NCBI RefSeq assembly: GCF_958445495.1
Contig: NZ_CAUCSQ010000005.1
Span: 1-64,000 of the forward strand
Direction: 5' to 3'
Origin: an uncultured Bacteroides sp.
GTDB taxonomy: Bacteria; Bacteroidota; Bacteroidia; Bacteroidales; Bacteroidaceae
DNA length: 64,000 bases
This document shows positions 1-8,606 of the stretch, piece after piece. The position numbers were made by a program, and so were the translations under genes. The stretch's first letter is position 1. Each line of letters starts with the position of its first letter. A model generated the notes under the pieces. The model made no database searches. It worked only from the letters and a program-made list of their open reading frames with translations, and was not told the origin of the DNA.

Positions 1-30
1 GAACCATATAAACAACTGTACTACAATATT

Positions 31-756
31 TTAATTTATAGAACTCCTCTTATAATAATCCAGCGAGAATTCTGCTCCGTCTGAATACCACCCGTCACTG
101 AGATACCATTCATTTATCTTATTAAGACCTACGGTCAGGGCATAACCGTCGGGCTTTTCACCGACAGAGAGCAAAAAAGCCTCTACCATGTCGCGAAACA
201 GTAGCCAGTTGTTATATGCGGGACGAATGGCACGGACTTTCTTAAAACATTCAATATAACGTTCTCTCGTTATGGTATCCAACTGTCCCCAAGTCGCCTT
301 GGGAGCGCGGATAAAACTTTCCGCAAGATAGGCGGCATCTACCAAAAGTTGCTGGTGTCCTTCCCATAACAAATAATCTGGACTTTGAGGGTCAACTGCA
401 TTCCGGTAAGACTTCAAGGCCCACTCACGCAATTGTTTGCGTTGTTTTCCCTCCGCCGTATCATCGTCAGGCAGTTCCAGCCAAGGAGAAATCCCCGCCA
501 TCAGCCGTCCGAACGCCTCCATGTAAGCTACCCGCTTGTCTCTTCCATCCCATGTGGGGCTCAACTCCAGTTGCATATTCTTTTGCAACTCTCCTCTGCT
601 CATATTCTCCAAAATAGGTTGTGCTATCTTATAACACAAGTCAGTCCATTGTTTCCTGTCGTCTACCGGTTGATTCTTTTTCTTACCGATAGCGCTTACA
701 CTCAAAAAGCAGAAAGAAACAAGAGTCAATAAAATAATTCTTACTTTCATCGTCAT
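31..756 (-). pseudogene. DUF2264 family protein, N-terminal part only (truncated)
   Basis: A 241-residue secreted protein with an N-terminal signal peptide (hydrophobic stretch about residues 5-22). The body resembles the DUF2264 family, which occurs in Bacteroides PULs and is thought to be an alpha/alpha-barrel uronic-acid-linked enzyme. Recognisable blocks are NNWLLFRDMVEAF and WYSDGAEFSLDYY near the end. Family members normally continue for a further 150-400 residues after the DYY block, but here a stop follows nine residues later. The gene starts 5 bases after the GH88 stop, so it is the last gene of the minus-strand operon. The reading after the stop runs out of the window within 30 bases, so whether the rest survives in another frame cannot be seen. 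Family assignment is from motif memory; truncation is seen directly. Confidence 0.6.
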
Positions 757-761
757 TCTCT

Positions 762-1985
762 TTAAATAGATTCTTTCTCAATATCAACTTTACGTTTCAA
801 AGCCTCCAAATAATAATAATCCGCATAATTCAACGGAACATCCACTTCACTGTTATGGGGAATGCTTCCTACACTATGCATTAAAAGAAAACATCCGTTC
901 TCTCCCAATTCGGCCGTATAATCCTTTGACGAAAGCGATTCCATTATCTTATCGGCATAGGCGCGGTAAGAATCAGCAGCCGGCAAATCATAAGTACTCA
1001 TTTCATATAAAGCGGATGCCATGACAGCAGCCGAAGAGACATCCCGCGGCGCAGTAGGAACGTCAGGCGCATCCATATCCCAATACGGAATAAAATCCGC
1101 CGGCATATTTTCAAGATTCTTCATGAATTCGAAAGTCTTGACCGCCTGCTCAAGATAAGTGCGGTTCAATGTTTCTCTATAACATACAGTATATCCATAA
1201 ATAGCCCACGCTTGTCCTCTAGACCAAACAGACTCGTCAGCATATCCCTGCGCGGTCTGGCGATGGCGCACAGTCCCATCTTCAAGACTGTAGTCAACGA
1301 CATGATAACAGCTTCCGTCGGGACGGAACTGCTCTTTCAAAGTACGGTCCGCATGCATCACGGCTACTTTATAGAAAGCGGAATCGCCCGAAAATCTGGC
1401 GGCTTTAAACAACAGTTCAAGATTCATCATATTATCTATAATGACAGGGCATTCCCAACCGCGTTTCGACTGCCAGCTATTTCCTTTTACATCCCAACTC
1501 TGAATTACTTGAGGGGCCTTGCGGAAACGGGTGCAAAGAGATTTTGCCGCCTGTATTATTATCTCCTTATACTCAGGATTACCGGTCAGGCGCAGCCCAT
1601 TGCCGAAACTGCAATTGATGATAAAGCCGATATCGTGGTGCCAGGTAAGATTTTGCGCTTCGCTGATAGCTTCGGTATATTTCCGGGCAAGCGGGAGCAG
1701 GGTGGTGTCACCTGTCAATTCGTACAGATACCATACGCTACCCGGAAAAAAGCCGCTCCGCCAATCCGCATATCCGCAATAATAGACATCACCTTTATCA
1801 TTTAATGTCACCGGATTCAAAAATCTGCCGCTACTTTCGATGGTATCGATTTCCAATCCAATCTGGGCACGCGCATTTTCAATCGCTTCTTCAACCCATG
1901 TTTGCTTCTCAACCGCCCTTTGGGTACAAGACGCGGCAACCGCAAGAACTGTACATCCCGCAAGAATAGAGTTTTTCAAATTCAT
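762..1985 (-). CDS. GH88 unsaturated glucuronyl hydrolase, lipoprotein
   Basis: This 407-residue protein is a family 88 glycoside hydrolase. GH88 enzymes remove the 4,5-unsaturated uronic acid left at the non-reducing end by polysaccharide lyases, by hydration of the double bond. The signal sequence ends in a lipobox (AVAASC, Cys20), so it is probably membrane anchored. The two expected catalytic aspartates are visible as D118 in HHDIGF and D184 in IIDNMMNLE, and the family motif SRGQAWAIYG is at about 255-264. Length is normal for the family. It lies in the same operon as a polysaccharide lyase, which would supply its unsaturated substrate. Its ATG overlaps the stop of an eroded upstream gene by the four bases ATGA. 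The tail of a second GH88 gene is found at 19.15 kb. GH88 and GH105 share a fold, but the motifs fit GH88 better. Confidence 0.9.
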   Translation of the reverse strand: MNLKNSILAGCTVLAVAASCTQRAVEKQTWVEEAIENARAQIGLEIDTIESSGRFLNPVTLNDKGDVYYCGYADWRSGFFPGSVWYLYELTGDTTLLPLARKYTEAISEAQNLTWHHDIGFIINCSFGNGLRLTGNPEYKEIIIQAAKSLCTRFRKAPQVIQSWDVKGNSWQSKRGWECPVIIDNMMNLELLFKAARFSGDSAFYKVAVMHADRTLKEQFRPDGSCYHVVDYSLEDGTVRHRQTAQGYADESVWSRGQAWAIYGYTVCYRETLNRTYLEQAVKTFEFMKNLENMPADFIPYWDMDAPDVPTAPRDVSSAAVMASALYEMSTYDLPAADSYRAYADKIMESLSSKDYTAELGENGCFLLMHSVGSIPHNSEVDVPLNYADYYYLEALKRKVDIEKESI

Positions 1986-2162
1986 GTTATAGATTTTTTA
2001 TTGTAAATGAATAATTTTTTCCCAGACTGCAATAAATCGGTTACGATACGATTGCCGGCATCGAAAGATACTTCCGTCACCTTCCTGTTTCCGGTATGCC
2101 GGAATACCGAATAACCGCATGGTATAAAACAACGAGAATATAACTATAAGTAATTTCTGCAT
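1982..2162 (-). pseudogene. Eroded gene between HTCS and GH88
   Basis: Reading the minus strand, an ATG at 2162 opens a frame with a hydrophobic signal-like start (MQKLLIVIFSLFYT) that ends after 54 codons at 1998. A second frame of the same stretch carries VTEVSFDAGNRIVTDLLQSG followed by KKLFIYNKKSIT and a stop at 1982-1984. That stop overlaps the ATG of the GH88 gene as ATGA, a typical coupled-operon junction. The simplest reading is a secreted protein whose middle was deleted, joining the signal-peptide end to the C-terminal tail out of frame. The family is not recognised. It fills most of the 321-base gap between GH88 and the HTCS gene; nothing else is evident there. Confidence 0.45.
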
Positions 2163-2306
2163 CGTTATTCAATCAATTATATTAACGTATGGCGAAATAG
2201 CACCATTTATTTTTATTTTATCTGACTAAATCGTCCTTAATAGCCGCATTTATTTTCCATGTCTTCCGTACCCGTCGGAATTGTTTCGGGGGAAAATGAC
2301 ATTGAT

Positions 2307-5300
2307 TCAGCCGGACTGTTTCTTTTCTTTCCGGTAACTCTGAGGAGTACATCCGAACTGGCTTTTAAAACACCGGCTGAAATATACGGGTACGCTGAAC
2401 CCGCTACGGTCACTGACCTCTGCAATGGGAAGATCCGGATATTGCCTTAATAAGGTGGCCGCATATTTCAGACGGTAATTCAGCAAAAAATTATTGGGGG
2501 TCATGCCGGTCAAGGCTTTAAATTTAGTATAAAGCAACGATTTGCCGACACCGACTTCTTTACAAAGAGCGGGAATATCAAACTCCGTATCGTCAATATG
2601 CTGCTCAATCACTTGTGAAGCACGTTTCAGCAGGTCTTTATCCAAAGGATTAATACTAGTCAGGTCTATTTCGGACATCGGCTTTTTATCAAATTGATGC
2701 TGCATTAACAAACGACTGCGTATCAAATTATTGGCACGTGCCAGTAACAAACGGGCATGAAAGGGTTTCGTAATATAATCGTCGGCCCCCCGGTTGAGCC
2801 CTTCGATGTTCTGCTCGGTAGAATCAAGTGCAGTCAACAATATCACGGGTATATGGCAAAGGTCTATATTATTCTTGATTTGCAGACACATTTCCATTCC
2901 GGTCATTTCGGGCATCATGACATCGCTGATAACCAAATCTGGGGAATATTCATACACTTTGCTTAACCCTTCTTTTCCGTCATGGGCACAGACAATCTTG
3001 TAAAAAGGTTCAAAAAGTTCTTTCAAAATTTGAAGCAGTTCATCATTATCTTCCACCAAAAGCACCGTATAAACCTTGCCCTCCGTATTTTCGGTTTCTA
3101 CAAACTCCATAAACGGACTCTCGTCATCGACAAACACTGGCATCGAGTCGGGGATAAGATCACTCTCTGACTCCTGGACATGAAATTGTATGTTTTTATC
3201 ATTCAGAAACACCTCCTTCCGACGGGGCAATCTCACTGTAAACGTACTTCCCTCACCAACCGTACTTCTGACCGTTATCTCTCCATGATGCTTTTCCACA
3301 ATCGTTTTGGTCAATGCCAATCCGATGCCGGTTCCGCCAAACAAGCTTCCTTTCTTTTCCTGGTTACCGCTTTGAAAAAAACGCGCGAATATCTTATCTT
3401 TATCCTGTTCGGCAATGCCGATACCCGTATCCGTAATATTTATTTTTATATCAGTGTTCGTTATCTCTCCCCACAACGTTATGTTTCCTTTATTGGAAGT
3501 ATATTTAAAGGCATTGGACAAAAGATTGAAAAATACTTTCTCCATCAATTGCGGTTCAAACCAGCACAATACCGGGAACTCCGGCAATTTAAACTCATAA
3601 TTTATATTTCTTTGCTGTGCATAATCGGTAAAAGAAAGGTAGATTTCTTTTAGAAACGCCACCATATCCTGCTGTTTTATCTGAATGTTCCCATAGTTCT
3701 GCTGCAGTTTTCTGAATTCCAGCAACTCGGAAATCAACTTACTCATTTTCTGCGCATTCTTCCTTATTTTCGTTATTTGGTTATAAACGGAAGGAGTCAA
3801 AGAATAATTCTGCAGCAATATATCAATATGGCTAATAATCAAAGTAAGAGGAGTCCGGAACTCATGGCTGACATTGGTAAAGAACACTAGTTTTTCATGA
3901 TTAAGCCGCTCTATTTGCTGTTTCTCAAAACGTTCCTTTTCCAATGAAAACGCCAATGTACGTTTTGCTATCTTACTGTACACATAGTAGAAAACACATG
4001 CCATAAAAACCATTACATACATTGTCCATGCCCACCATGTATCATACCACGGAGAGGCAATGACCAGCGATATCGTTATTTCCCTCAAACTCTGCCCGTT
4101 CTTTTCATTCATTGAAGCCACATGCAACGTATATTTTCCCGGGTCCAGATTGGTATAATACAATTCCGTCTGTTTAGTCTTAATCCAGTTTTTGTCAAGG
4201 CCTTCCAATTTATACTGAAACCATTTTTCCGACAGTTGTTGCCCGTAATCAGACAAAGCAAAATGAATAATCAGGTTGTTTTGGGCATGGGTAAGCCTGA
4301 GTTCCTGCATATATGGAAGCGACCGGGACAGTATGCGTGTCCCGTCTCCCGGGACAACCATCCTGTTATCAACCCAAAGCTCTGAGAAATAAAAACTGGA
4401 ATTATCATTGGTAGCGTCGGTTTTATTAAACTCGTTTTCTGAAAACACCGTCACTCCTTTCGTATCGCCGACATAAATATCCCCTCCGCCAGATACCAGA
4501 ATTCCGCATCCGTTGATTATATGGGCAGAAGGGAAATTGTTCATCAAATCAATTGTCGTGAAAGTACCTTCGGAAGGGATAAAACAGGTAACCCCCTTAT
4601 CACCGGTAATCAGTATTTTCCCACTCCGGGTTTGACTAAGATTATAACAGAAATCACCTGGCAATTGACTGTTTCGGGAAGTATAATGAGCCATATCGCG
4701 CGTCTGCCGGTTATAGAAAAAAAGTCCCATTCCCAACGTACCGACATAAACCCCTTCGGCAGTAGCAAGCACACGGGTGGGAGCCGCTTTGCAGTTTCCT
4801 TCTGTCAACGGTATGTAAACGATGGAATCGGGATGTTCTATATGAGTAGACAAGACATTTTTCCATCCCACCATATACAGATTACCTTCCGCGTCGATGT
4901 CAAAATGTTCGTAAAATGCAAAAGGAATATTGATTTTGTGGAATTCCTGCGTTTGAGCATCTAACCGGAAAAAGCCGTTATGTGCGGAAATATAGACTTG
5001 TCCTCTCCACATTTTCACATGGAAAACAATTTTATCCGGCATATCGGAAGAGTTTTTTTCTCCTTTCCAATAATTGTGGAAACGGCCCGTATTCAAATCA
5101 TAACGTGACAATCCTCCCAGATAAGTGCCTATATACAGGCAATTCCTCTTTTCGTCATAACAAATGCTTTTCACATTATTATGGGGAATAGAATTGCTCC
5201 CGCCGGCTATAAACGTCCGGAGGGTATTCCATTTCCTGTCTACACAAGTGATGCCACCGCCATCCGTACTAAGCCACAGATGCTCATACTTGTCAAGAAC

Positions 5301-6341
5301 GATTTCCCCGATATAAGAATAATACGAGTTTATGTTTTTCCCATAGTCATAGTGAACAAAAGTATCATGTTGGGGATTGAAATAATTGACTCCTCCGTAA
5401 TAACTACCCACCCATATAGTGCCGGCAATGTCTTTGTAGAGAGCGAAGATGGAAGGATGATTCAGCCCGCCTACATACTGTGGAATCTGGATAAGGGAAT
5501 ACTGTCCGCTGTGGATATCATACCGATGGAGCCCGTCAAAAGTACCGAACCAGATATTCCCTTCGTTATCTTCCACAAAATCACGAATCTGCTCACTGCT
5601 GATACCTTCCGGAGAACCCGGGGAATAAGGTATTTTCAATAATTGCCGTTTGCCGTTCATACGGTATAGACCCTGCATGCGGGTTCCTATCCATAGTTCT
5701 TTTTGAGAGCTTTCGAATATGCGATAAATCTCCACTCCTTTTAACAGCCGCTTCTGACGGTATGAACGGCGGTCAACCAAATAAACTCCATCATACGTAC
5801 CGATACCGATTTCATGTTCCATCATGGTAAGGCAGCAAATACGGGAAGTGATATTCGTTTTCAACACAAAAACAGGAGTTTCCCCTGTCCCCAAGCAGAA
5901 TAAAGAATCATATTTCATATACCATACCTGTCCTTCAGACGAAGCAAGCGCAGTGACAATGCCTCCGTCAGTGAGCCGGGCGAATTTCTCTGCCTGTATG
6001 TCATATTTAACCAGATTCTTGTCAATCAGGAAATATATATTGTCCCGGCTGTCACCGACGATAAACGAAACTTCATTTCCCAGCCAGACTGGAGATTCCT
6101 CACCCGCAGATTTTATCCATCCCTTGAATACTCTTACGCGGTTCCCGTCATACCGGCTTATCCCCTCCCTTGTCCCAAACCACATCCGGCCTAACCTGTC
6201 TTGATAAATAGCCATCACTGAAGGTTGCACGAGACCTTCGGACAAACCTATATGTTTAAAATATTCAGCATATAACGGTGAAACAAATAAAAGGGATATG
6301 AATAAAAGGAATAAGTACCGTAACGTCATATTATTTTTCAT
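2307..6341 (-). CDS. Hybrid two-component system sensor/regulator (HTCS) of PUL 1
   Basis: A 1344-residue one-protein signalling system. Order of parts: signal peptide (1-25), periplasmic two-bladed-propeller region with Reg_prop repeats such as IWFGTFDGLHRYD (about 30-690), Y_Y_Y domain (about 700-755), one membrane helix (about 765-790), histidine kinase with phospho-acceptor H826 in VSHEFRTPLT, HATPase domain with the G-G boxes (about 930-1045), receiver domain with phospho-acceptor D1140 in VISDVMMPEMTG, and an AraC-type helix-turn-helix at the C-terminus (about 1235-1340). HTCS proteins bind an oligosaccharide in the periplasm and activate their PUL. This one lies inside the first PUL, between the polysaccharide lyase and GH88, in the same direction, and is the obvious regulator of it. 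All domains look intact. Confidence 0.96.
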   Translation of the reverse strand: MKNNMTLRYLFLLFISLLFVSPLYAEYFKHIGLSEGLVQPSVMAIYQDRLGRMWFGTREGISRYDGNRVRVFKGWIKSAGEESPVWLGNEVSFIVGDSRDNIYFLIDKNLVKYDIQAEKFARLTDGGIVTALASSEGQVWYMKYDSLFCLGTGETPVFVLKTNITSRICCLTMMEHEIGIGTYDGVYLVDRRSYRQKRLLKGVEIYRIFESSQKELWIGTRMQGLYRMNGKRQLLKIPYSPGSPEGISSEQIRDFVEDNEGNIWFGTFDGLHRYDIHSGQYSLIQIPQYVGGLNHPSIFALYKDIAGTIWVGSYYGGVNYFNPQHDTFVHYDYGKNINSYYSYIGEIVLDKYEHLWLSTDGGGITCVDRKWNTLRTFIAGGSNSIPHNNVKSICYDEKRNCLYIGTYLGGLSRYDLNTGRFHNYWKGEKNSSDMPDKIVFHVKMWRGQVYISAHNGFFRLDAQTQEFHKINIPFAFYEHFDIDAEGNLYMVGWKNVLSTHIEHPDSIVYIPLTEGNCKAAPTRVLATAEGVYVGTLGMGLFFYNRQTRDMAHYTSRNSQLPGDFCYNLSQTRSGKILITGDKGVTCFIPSEGTFTTIDLMNNFPSAHIINGCGILVSGGGDIYVGDTKGVTVFSENEFNKTDATNDNSSFYFSELWVDNRMVVPGDGTRILSRSLPYMQELRLTHAQNNLIIHFALSDYGQQLSEKWFQYKLEGLDKNWIKTKQTELYYTNLDPGKYTLHVASMNEKNGQSLREITISLVIASPWYDTWWAWTMYVMVFMACVFYYVYSKIAKRTLAFSLEKERFEKQQIERLNHEKLVFFTNVSHEFRTPLTLIISHIDILLQNYSLTPSVYNQITKIRKNAQKMSKLISELLEFRKLQQNYGNIQIKQQDMVAFLKEIYLSFTDYAQQRNINYEFKLPEFPVLCWFEPQLMEKVFFNLLSNAFKYTSNKGNITLWGEITNTDIKINITDTGIGIAEQDKDKIFARFFQSGNQEKKGSLFGGTGIGLALTKTIVEKHHGEITVRSTVGEGSTFTVRLPRRKEVFLNDKNIQFHVQESESDLIPDSMPVFVDDESPFMEFVETENTEGKVYTVLLVEDNDELLQILKELFEPFYKIVCAHDGKEGLSKVYEYSPDLVISDVMMPEMTGMEMCLQIKNNIDLCHIPVILLTALDSTEQNIEGLNRGADDYITKPFHARLLLARANNLIRSRLLMQHQFDKKPMSEIDLTSINPLDKDLLKRASQVIEQHIDDTEFDIPALCKEVGVGKSLLYTKFKALTGMTPNNFLLNYRLKYAATLLRQYPDLPIAEVSDRSGFSVPVYFSRCFKSQFGCTPQSYRKEKKQSG

Positions 6342-6511
6342 TTGGTGTTGTTACCTGGTAATTAGCCGATATATTTCTTGAATATGCCAACTATTTGCAA
6401 TATTCGCAAAAAAAATGGACATAGGCAATGTTTTTACTAGCGAATTAATGCATAATTCCGTATTTGCTATTTTATAATCAAGGCATGTTTTCATTTATGC
6501 CGGAGACAATA

Positions 6512-6550
6512 TAAAGATTGTAAATTTCTATGGAAATTACAATCTTTATT
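6512..6550 (-). terminator. Stem-loop downstream of the polysaccharide lyase gene
   Basis: ATAAAGATTGTAA pairs with TTACAATCTTTAT, extended inward by ATTTC/GAAAT with one bulged base, around a 4-base loop. It sits about 100 bases after the stop of the lyase gene and before the HTCS gene. There is no strong U-run, so it may be a terminator, a transcript-end stabiliser or a processing site. The 305-base gap 6342-6646 also has a near-palindrome TTTGCAATATTCGCAAA near 6395 and otherwise nothing I can name. Confidence 0.5.
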
Positions 6551-6646
6551 TCGGGTTTGAGTCTCGGCAAGTATCTAAAATATTCAACTTTCAAGTTTTT
6601 TCAATTTAAAATTTACTTTATGCAGATTGAGACAAGTCTTTAACTA

Positions 6647-7732
6647 TCAATGCCAGCGTAAAGAACTTAACCCTAGTTTTAAGGAAACATCCGGATTACG
6701 ATTATAATGCTCCAATACTTCTTTAAGATTCTTATCTATCTCGTACAATTCATCAATTACATACAAGGTTCCTGACGGGCTGTAAGTTTTGTTGTAATCC
6801 GGCCGTTTCCTATCCGGTTCATATTCTGTCCCTACAAATTCGAGGTGGGTGTATTTCTCCGTATCCAGCAGAAACGGTTTCCAGAAGACTACGCTATTCC
6901 GGATAGAAGCTCCCCATTGCACATCTTTCGTATAAAATGCCTCAGCACTCTCGTAACCTTCGTACATCGCTTTTAAATGGCAAAGACGGGCGAAAAACAA
7001 CAAATCGTAAGCATGATATGCAAAAGCGTCGCGACCCAGCAAATCCGTTGTCGTGCCGTTGGGGAATAGATTACCTTTTACCCAACTGTCATAGGAAGAA
7101 CGGAATTTATCAATTATCGCCTCATCTTCCAATACCGTGCCGAACAAATAGAACTGATACAACAGGCAAGTACCCCAATTATTAGCTCTTAAATCATTAT
7201 CTTTAATAAAGACATCCACCCTCTTACGTACCCAGGCGTCAATCAGTTCCCGGTCTGACCGGTCAATTATTTTACGAATTAACGAATAACCTTCTACGGC
7301 AATATTATAGGATTCTTCATGAATATTCCTTTTCGACAAAGCGACATTAATCTCAGCCCACGCTTTTAGATATTCGACCGCTTTATCCAAATACGCCTTG
7401 TCCAAAGTGAAAGTATATGCCAGGCATAACTGGTGAATAGCTTCCATTTCATTGCTGATATCCACGTTATCCGGATTCTCGCCAATGGATTTGACAGGAG
7501 TGGTTTTCCGGCCGCTCTTTATAATCTCTTTAGCGGGAGTTTCCACATGCCTGATATACCAGTTCTTCGGAAAAGCTGTATTACCGGTTTTCTCTAATGC
7601 CGCTTTCACCTTATCATAACTTTCACGTGTAAGCACAGCATTTGGGAACATCAGTTCCACCTTAGAGGTCTGGGCTTGCACATAAGATATATTCCATAAT
7701 AATATACACAACAGGAACCATTTATTTCTCAT
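6647..7732 (-). CDS. Alginate-lyase-superfamily polysaccharide lyase (PL38-like)
   Basis: A 361-residue secreted protein (signal peptide about 1-21, ending VQAQ) resembling the Pfam Alginate_lyase alpha/alpha-toroid fold. Blocks that match the fold are ANNWGTC (residues 183-189) and GRDAFAYHAYDLLFFARL (233-250); by analogy N184/N185, H240 and Y242 are likely active-site residues and R234 a substrate contact. Enzymes of this type cleave uronic acid polymers by beta-elimination, leaving a 4,5-unsaturated uronate. Pairing with GH88 in one operon fits that chemistry. The exact CAZy family (PL38, which includes glucuronan and alginate lyases, or a relative) and the substrate cannot be fixed from sequence reading alone. 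It lies 21 bases after the lipoprotein gene. Confidence 0.72.
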   Translation of the reverse strand: MRNKWFLLCILLWNISYVQAQTSKVELMFPNAVLTRESYDKVKAALEKTGNTAFPKNWYIRHVETPAKEIIKSGRKTTPVKSIGENPDNVDISNEMEAIHQLCLAYTFTLDKAYLDKAVEYLKAWAEINVALSKRNIHEESYNIAVEGYSLIRKIIDRSDRELIDAWVRKRVDVFIKDNDLRANNWGTCLLYQFYLFGTVLEDEAIIDKFRSSYDSWVKGNLFPNGTTTDLLGRDAFAYHAYDLLFFARLCHLKAMYEGYESAEAFYTKDVQWGASIRNSVVFWKPFLLDTEKYTHLEFVGTEYEPDRKRPDYNKTYSPSGTLYVIDELYEIDKNLKEVLEHYNRNPDVSLKLGLSSLRWH

Positions 7733-7753
7733 CTTTTTATTCTCCTTCCGCCA

Positions 7754-8482
7754 TTATAAAAGTTCAATATCATCTATATAACATTTATACTTGTCTTTTT
7801 CGGTTAAAGTAACCTCCGAACTATATGTGGGTAGGATAACCATACCCGCCACACCATTCTTCAACAGTGTTGCAGCAGCACTGTATTCACTTCGACTAAA
7901 AGTAAAAGTATATGTTTTCCAGACTCCTTCTTCTTTGAAATCAACGAACGAACGGGTCAGTAAAATTCCTTCCTCCTGTTCATAATCATTCACAGAATTA
8001 AATCTCCCTATCAATTTTACTCCTAATTGTTGAGAAACAGCCTTGGAGGTCCCTTTCCATGTTTCTTTACCTATCACATTGGCAGGTTGGTAAATACGAA
8101 AACGGATACCTCTTAATTCATCCATACCTACCACCTTGGAAAAACGAAATTTCACCCCATAGTTCCGTGCTTCCATTGATATGTATTCCAATACTTTAGA
8201 AGATGTATTCTCTTTATCTTTAACCGGATTGTCCACTACCGCATGAGAATAGGCCCAACGCGGATAATAATCGTATATCTTACTGTTACCCGAATTGCCA
8301 TACCGGAAAAAATAAGGAGTCGTATCATACGTCTCAAAATCTGCAAACAAAATACCTTTAGCAGGAAGGGATTCTTCCTGCTCATTTTTTCCTTCTTCAG
8401 AACCGACCGTAGGAGTATCATTCGAACATGCGATAAAAAGCCCCCATAATACGATGAAAAGCATACTGTATCTATATTTCAT
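7754..8482 (-). CDS. PUL surface lipoprotein, probable glycan-binding jelly-roll
   Basis: A 242-residue lipoprotein with lipobox LFIACS and an acidic linker rich in Glu/Gly after the cysteine, as is common for surface-exported Bacteroides lipoproteins. The mature part has beta-strand-rich character: an ADFETYDTTPYFF opening, paired aromatic residues, and a closing CYIDDIELL typical of carbohydrate-binding jelly-roll modules. No catalytic motif is seen. It follows the second SusD gene after a 124-base gap containing a stem-loop and precedes the lyase. Position and features suggest a surface glycan-binding protein (SGBP/SusE-like), but it could also be a small lyase-type jelly roll. Function is inferred. 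Confidence 0.6.
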   Translation of the reverse strand: MKYRYSMLFIVLWGLFIACSNDTPTVGSEEGKNEQEESLPAKGILFADFETYDTTPYFFRYGNSGNSKIYDYYPRWAYSHAVVDNPVKDKENTSSKVLEYISMEARNYGVKFRFSKVVGMDELRGIRFRIYQPANVIGKETWKGTSKAVSQQLGVKLIGRFNSVNDYEQEEGILLTRSFVDFKEEGVWKTYTFTFSRSEYSAAATLLKNGVAGMVILPTYSSEVTLTEKDKYKCYIDDIELL

Positions 8483-8531
8483 GATTCATTTTAAATTTCT
8501 GCCAGTATAAGAAACTCATATCTAATATTAA

Positions 8532-8574
8532 TGAGGGTACCTTTTATCCTTTGAATCGGACCGAGATACCCTCA
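8532..8574 (-). other. Intra-operon stem-loop after second SusD
   Basis: TGAGGGTA at 8532-8539 pairs perfectly with TACCCTCA at 8567-8574 across a 27-base loop. It lies between the SusC/SusD block and the lipoprotein/lyase genes and has no U-run, so it is more likely an mRNA processing or stability element than a terminator. Confidence 0.4.
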
Positions 8575-8606
8575 CCGGTATGTATAATCGTTATCCTATA
8601 CCGAGG

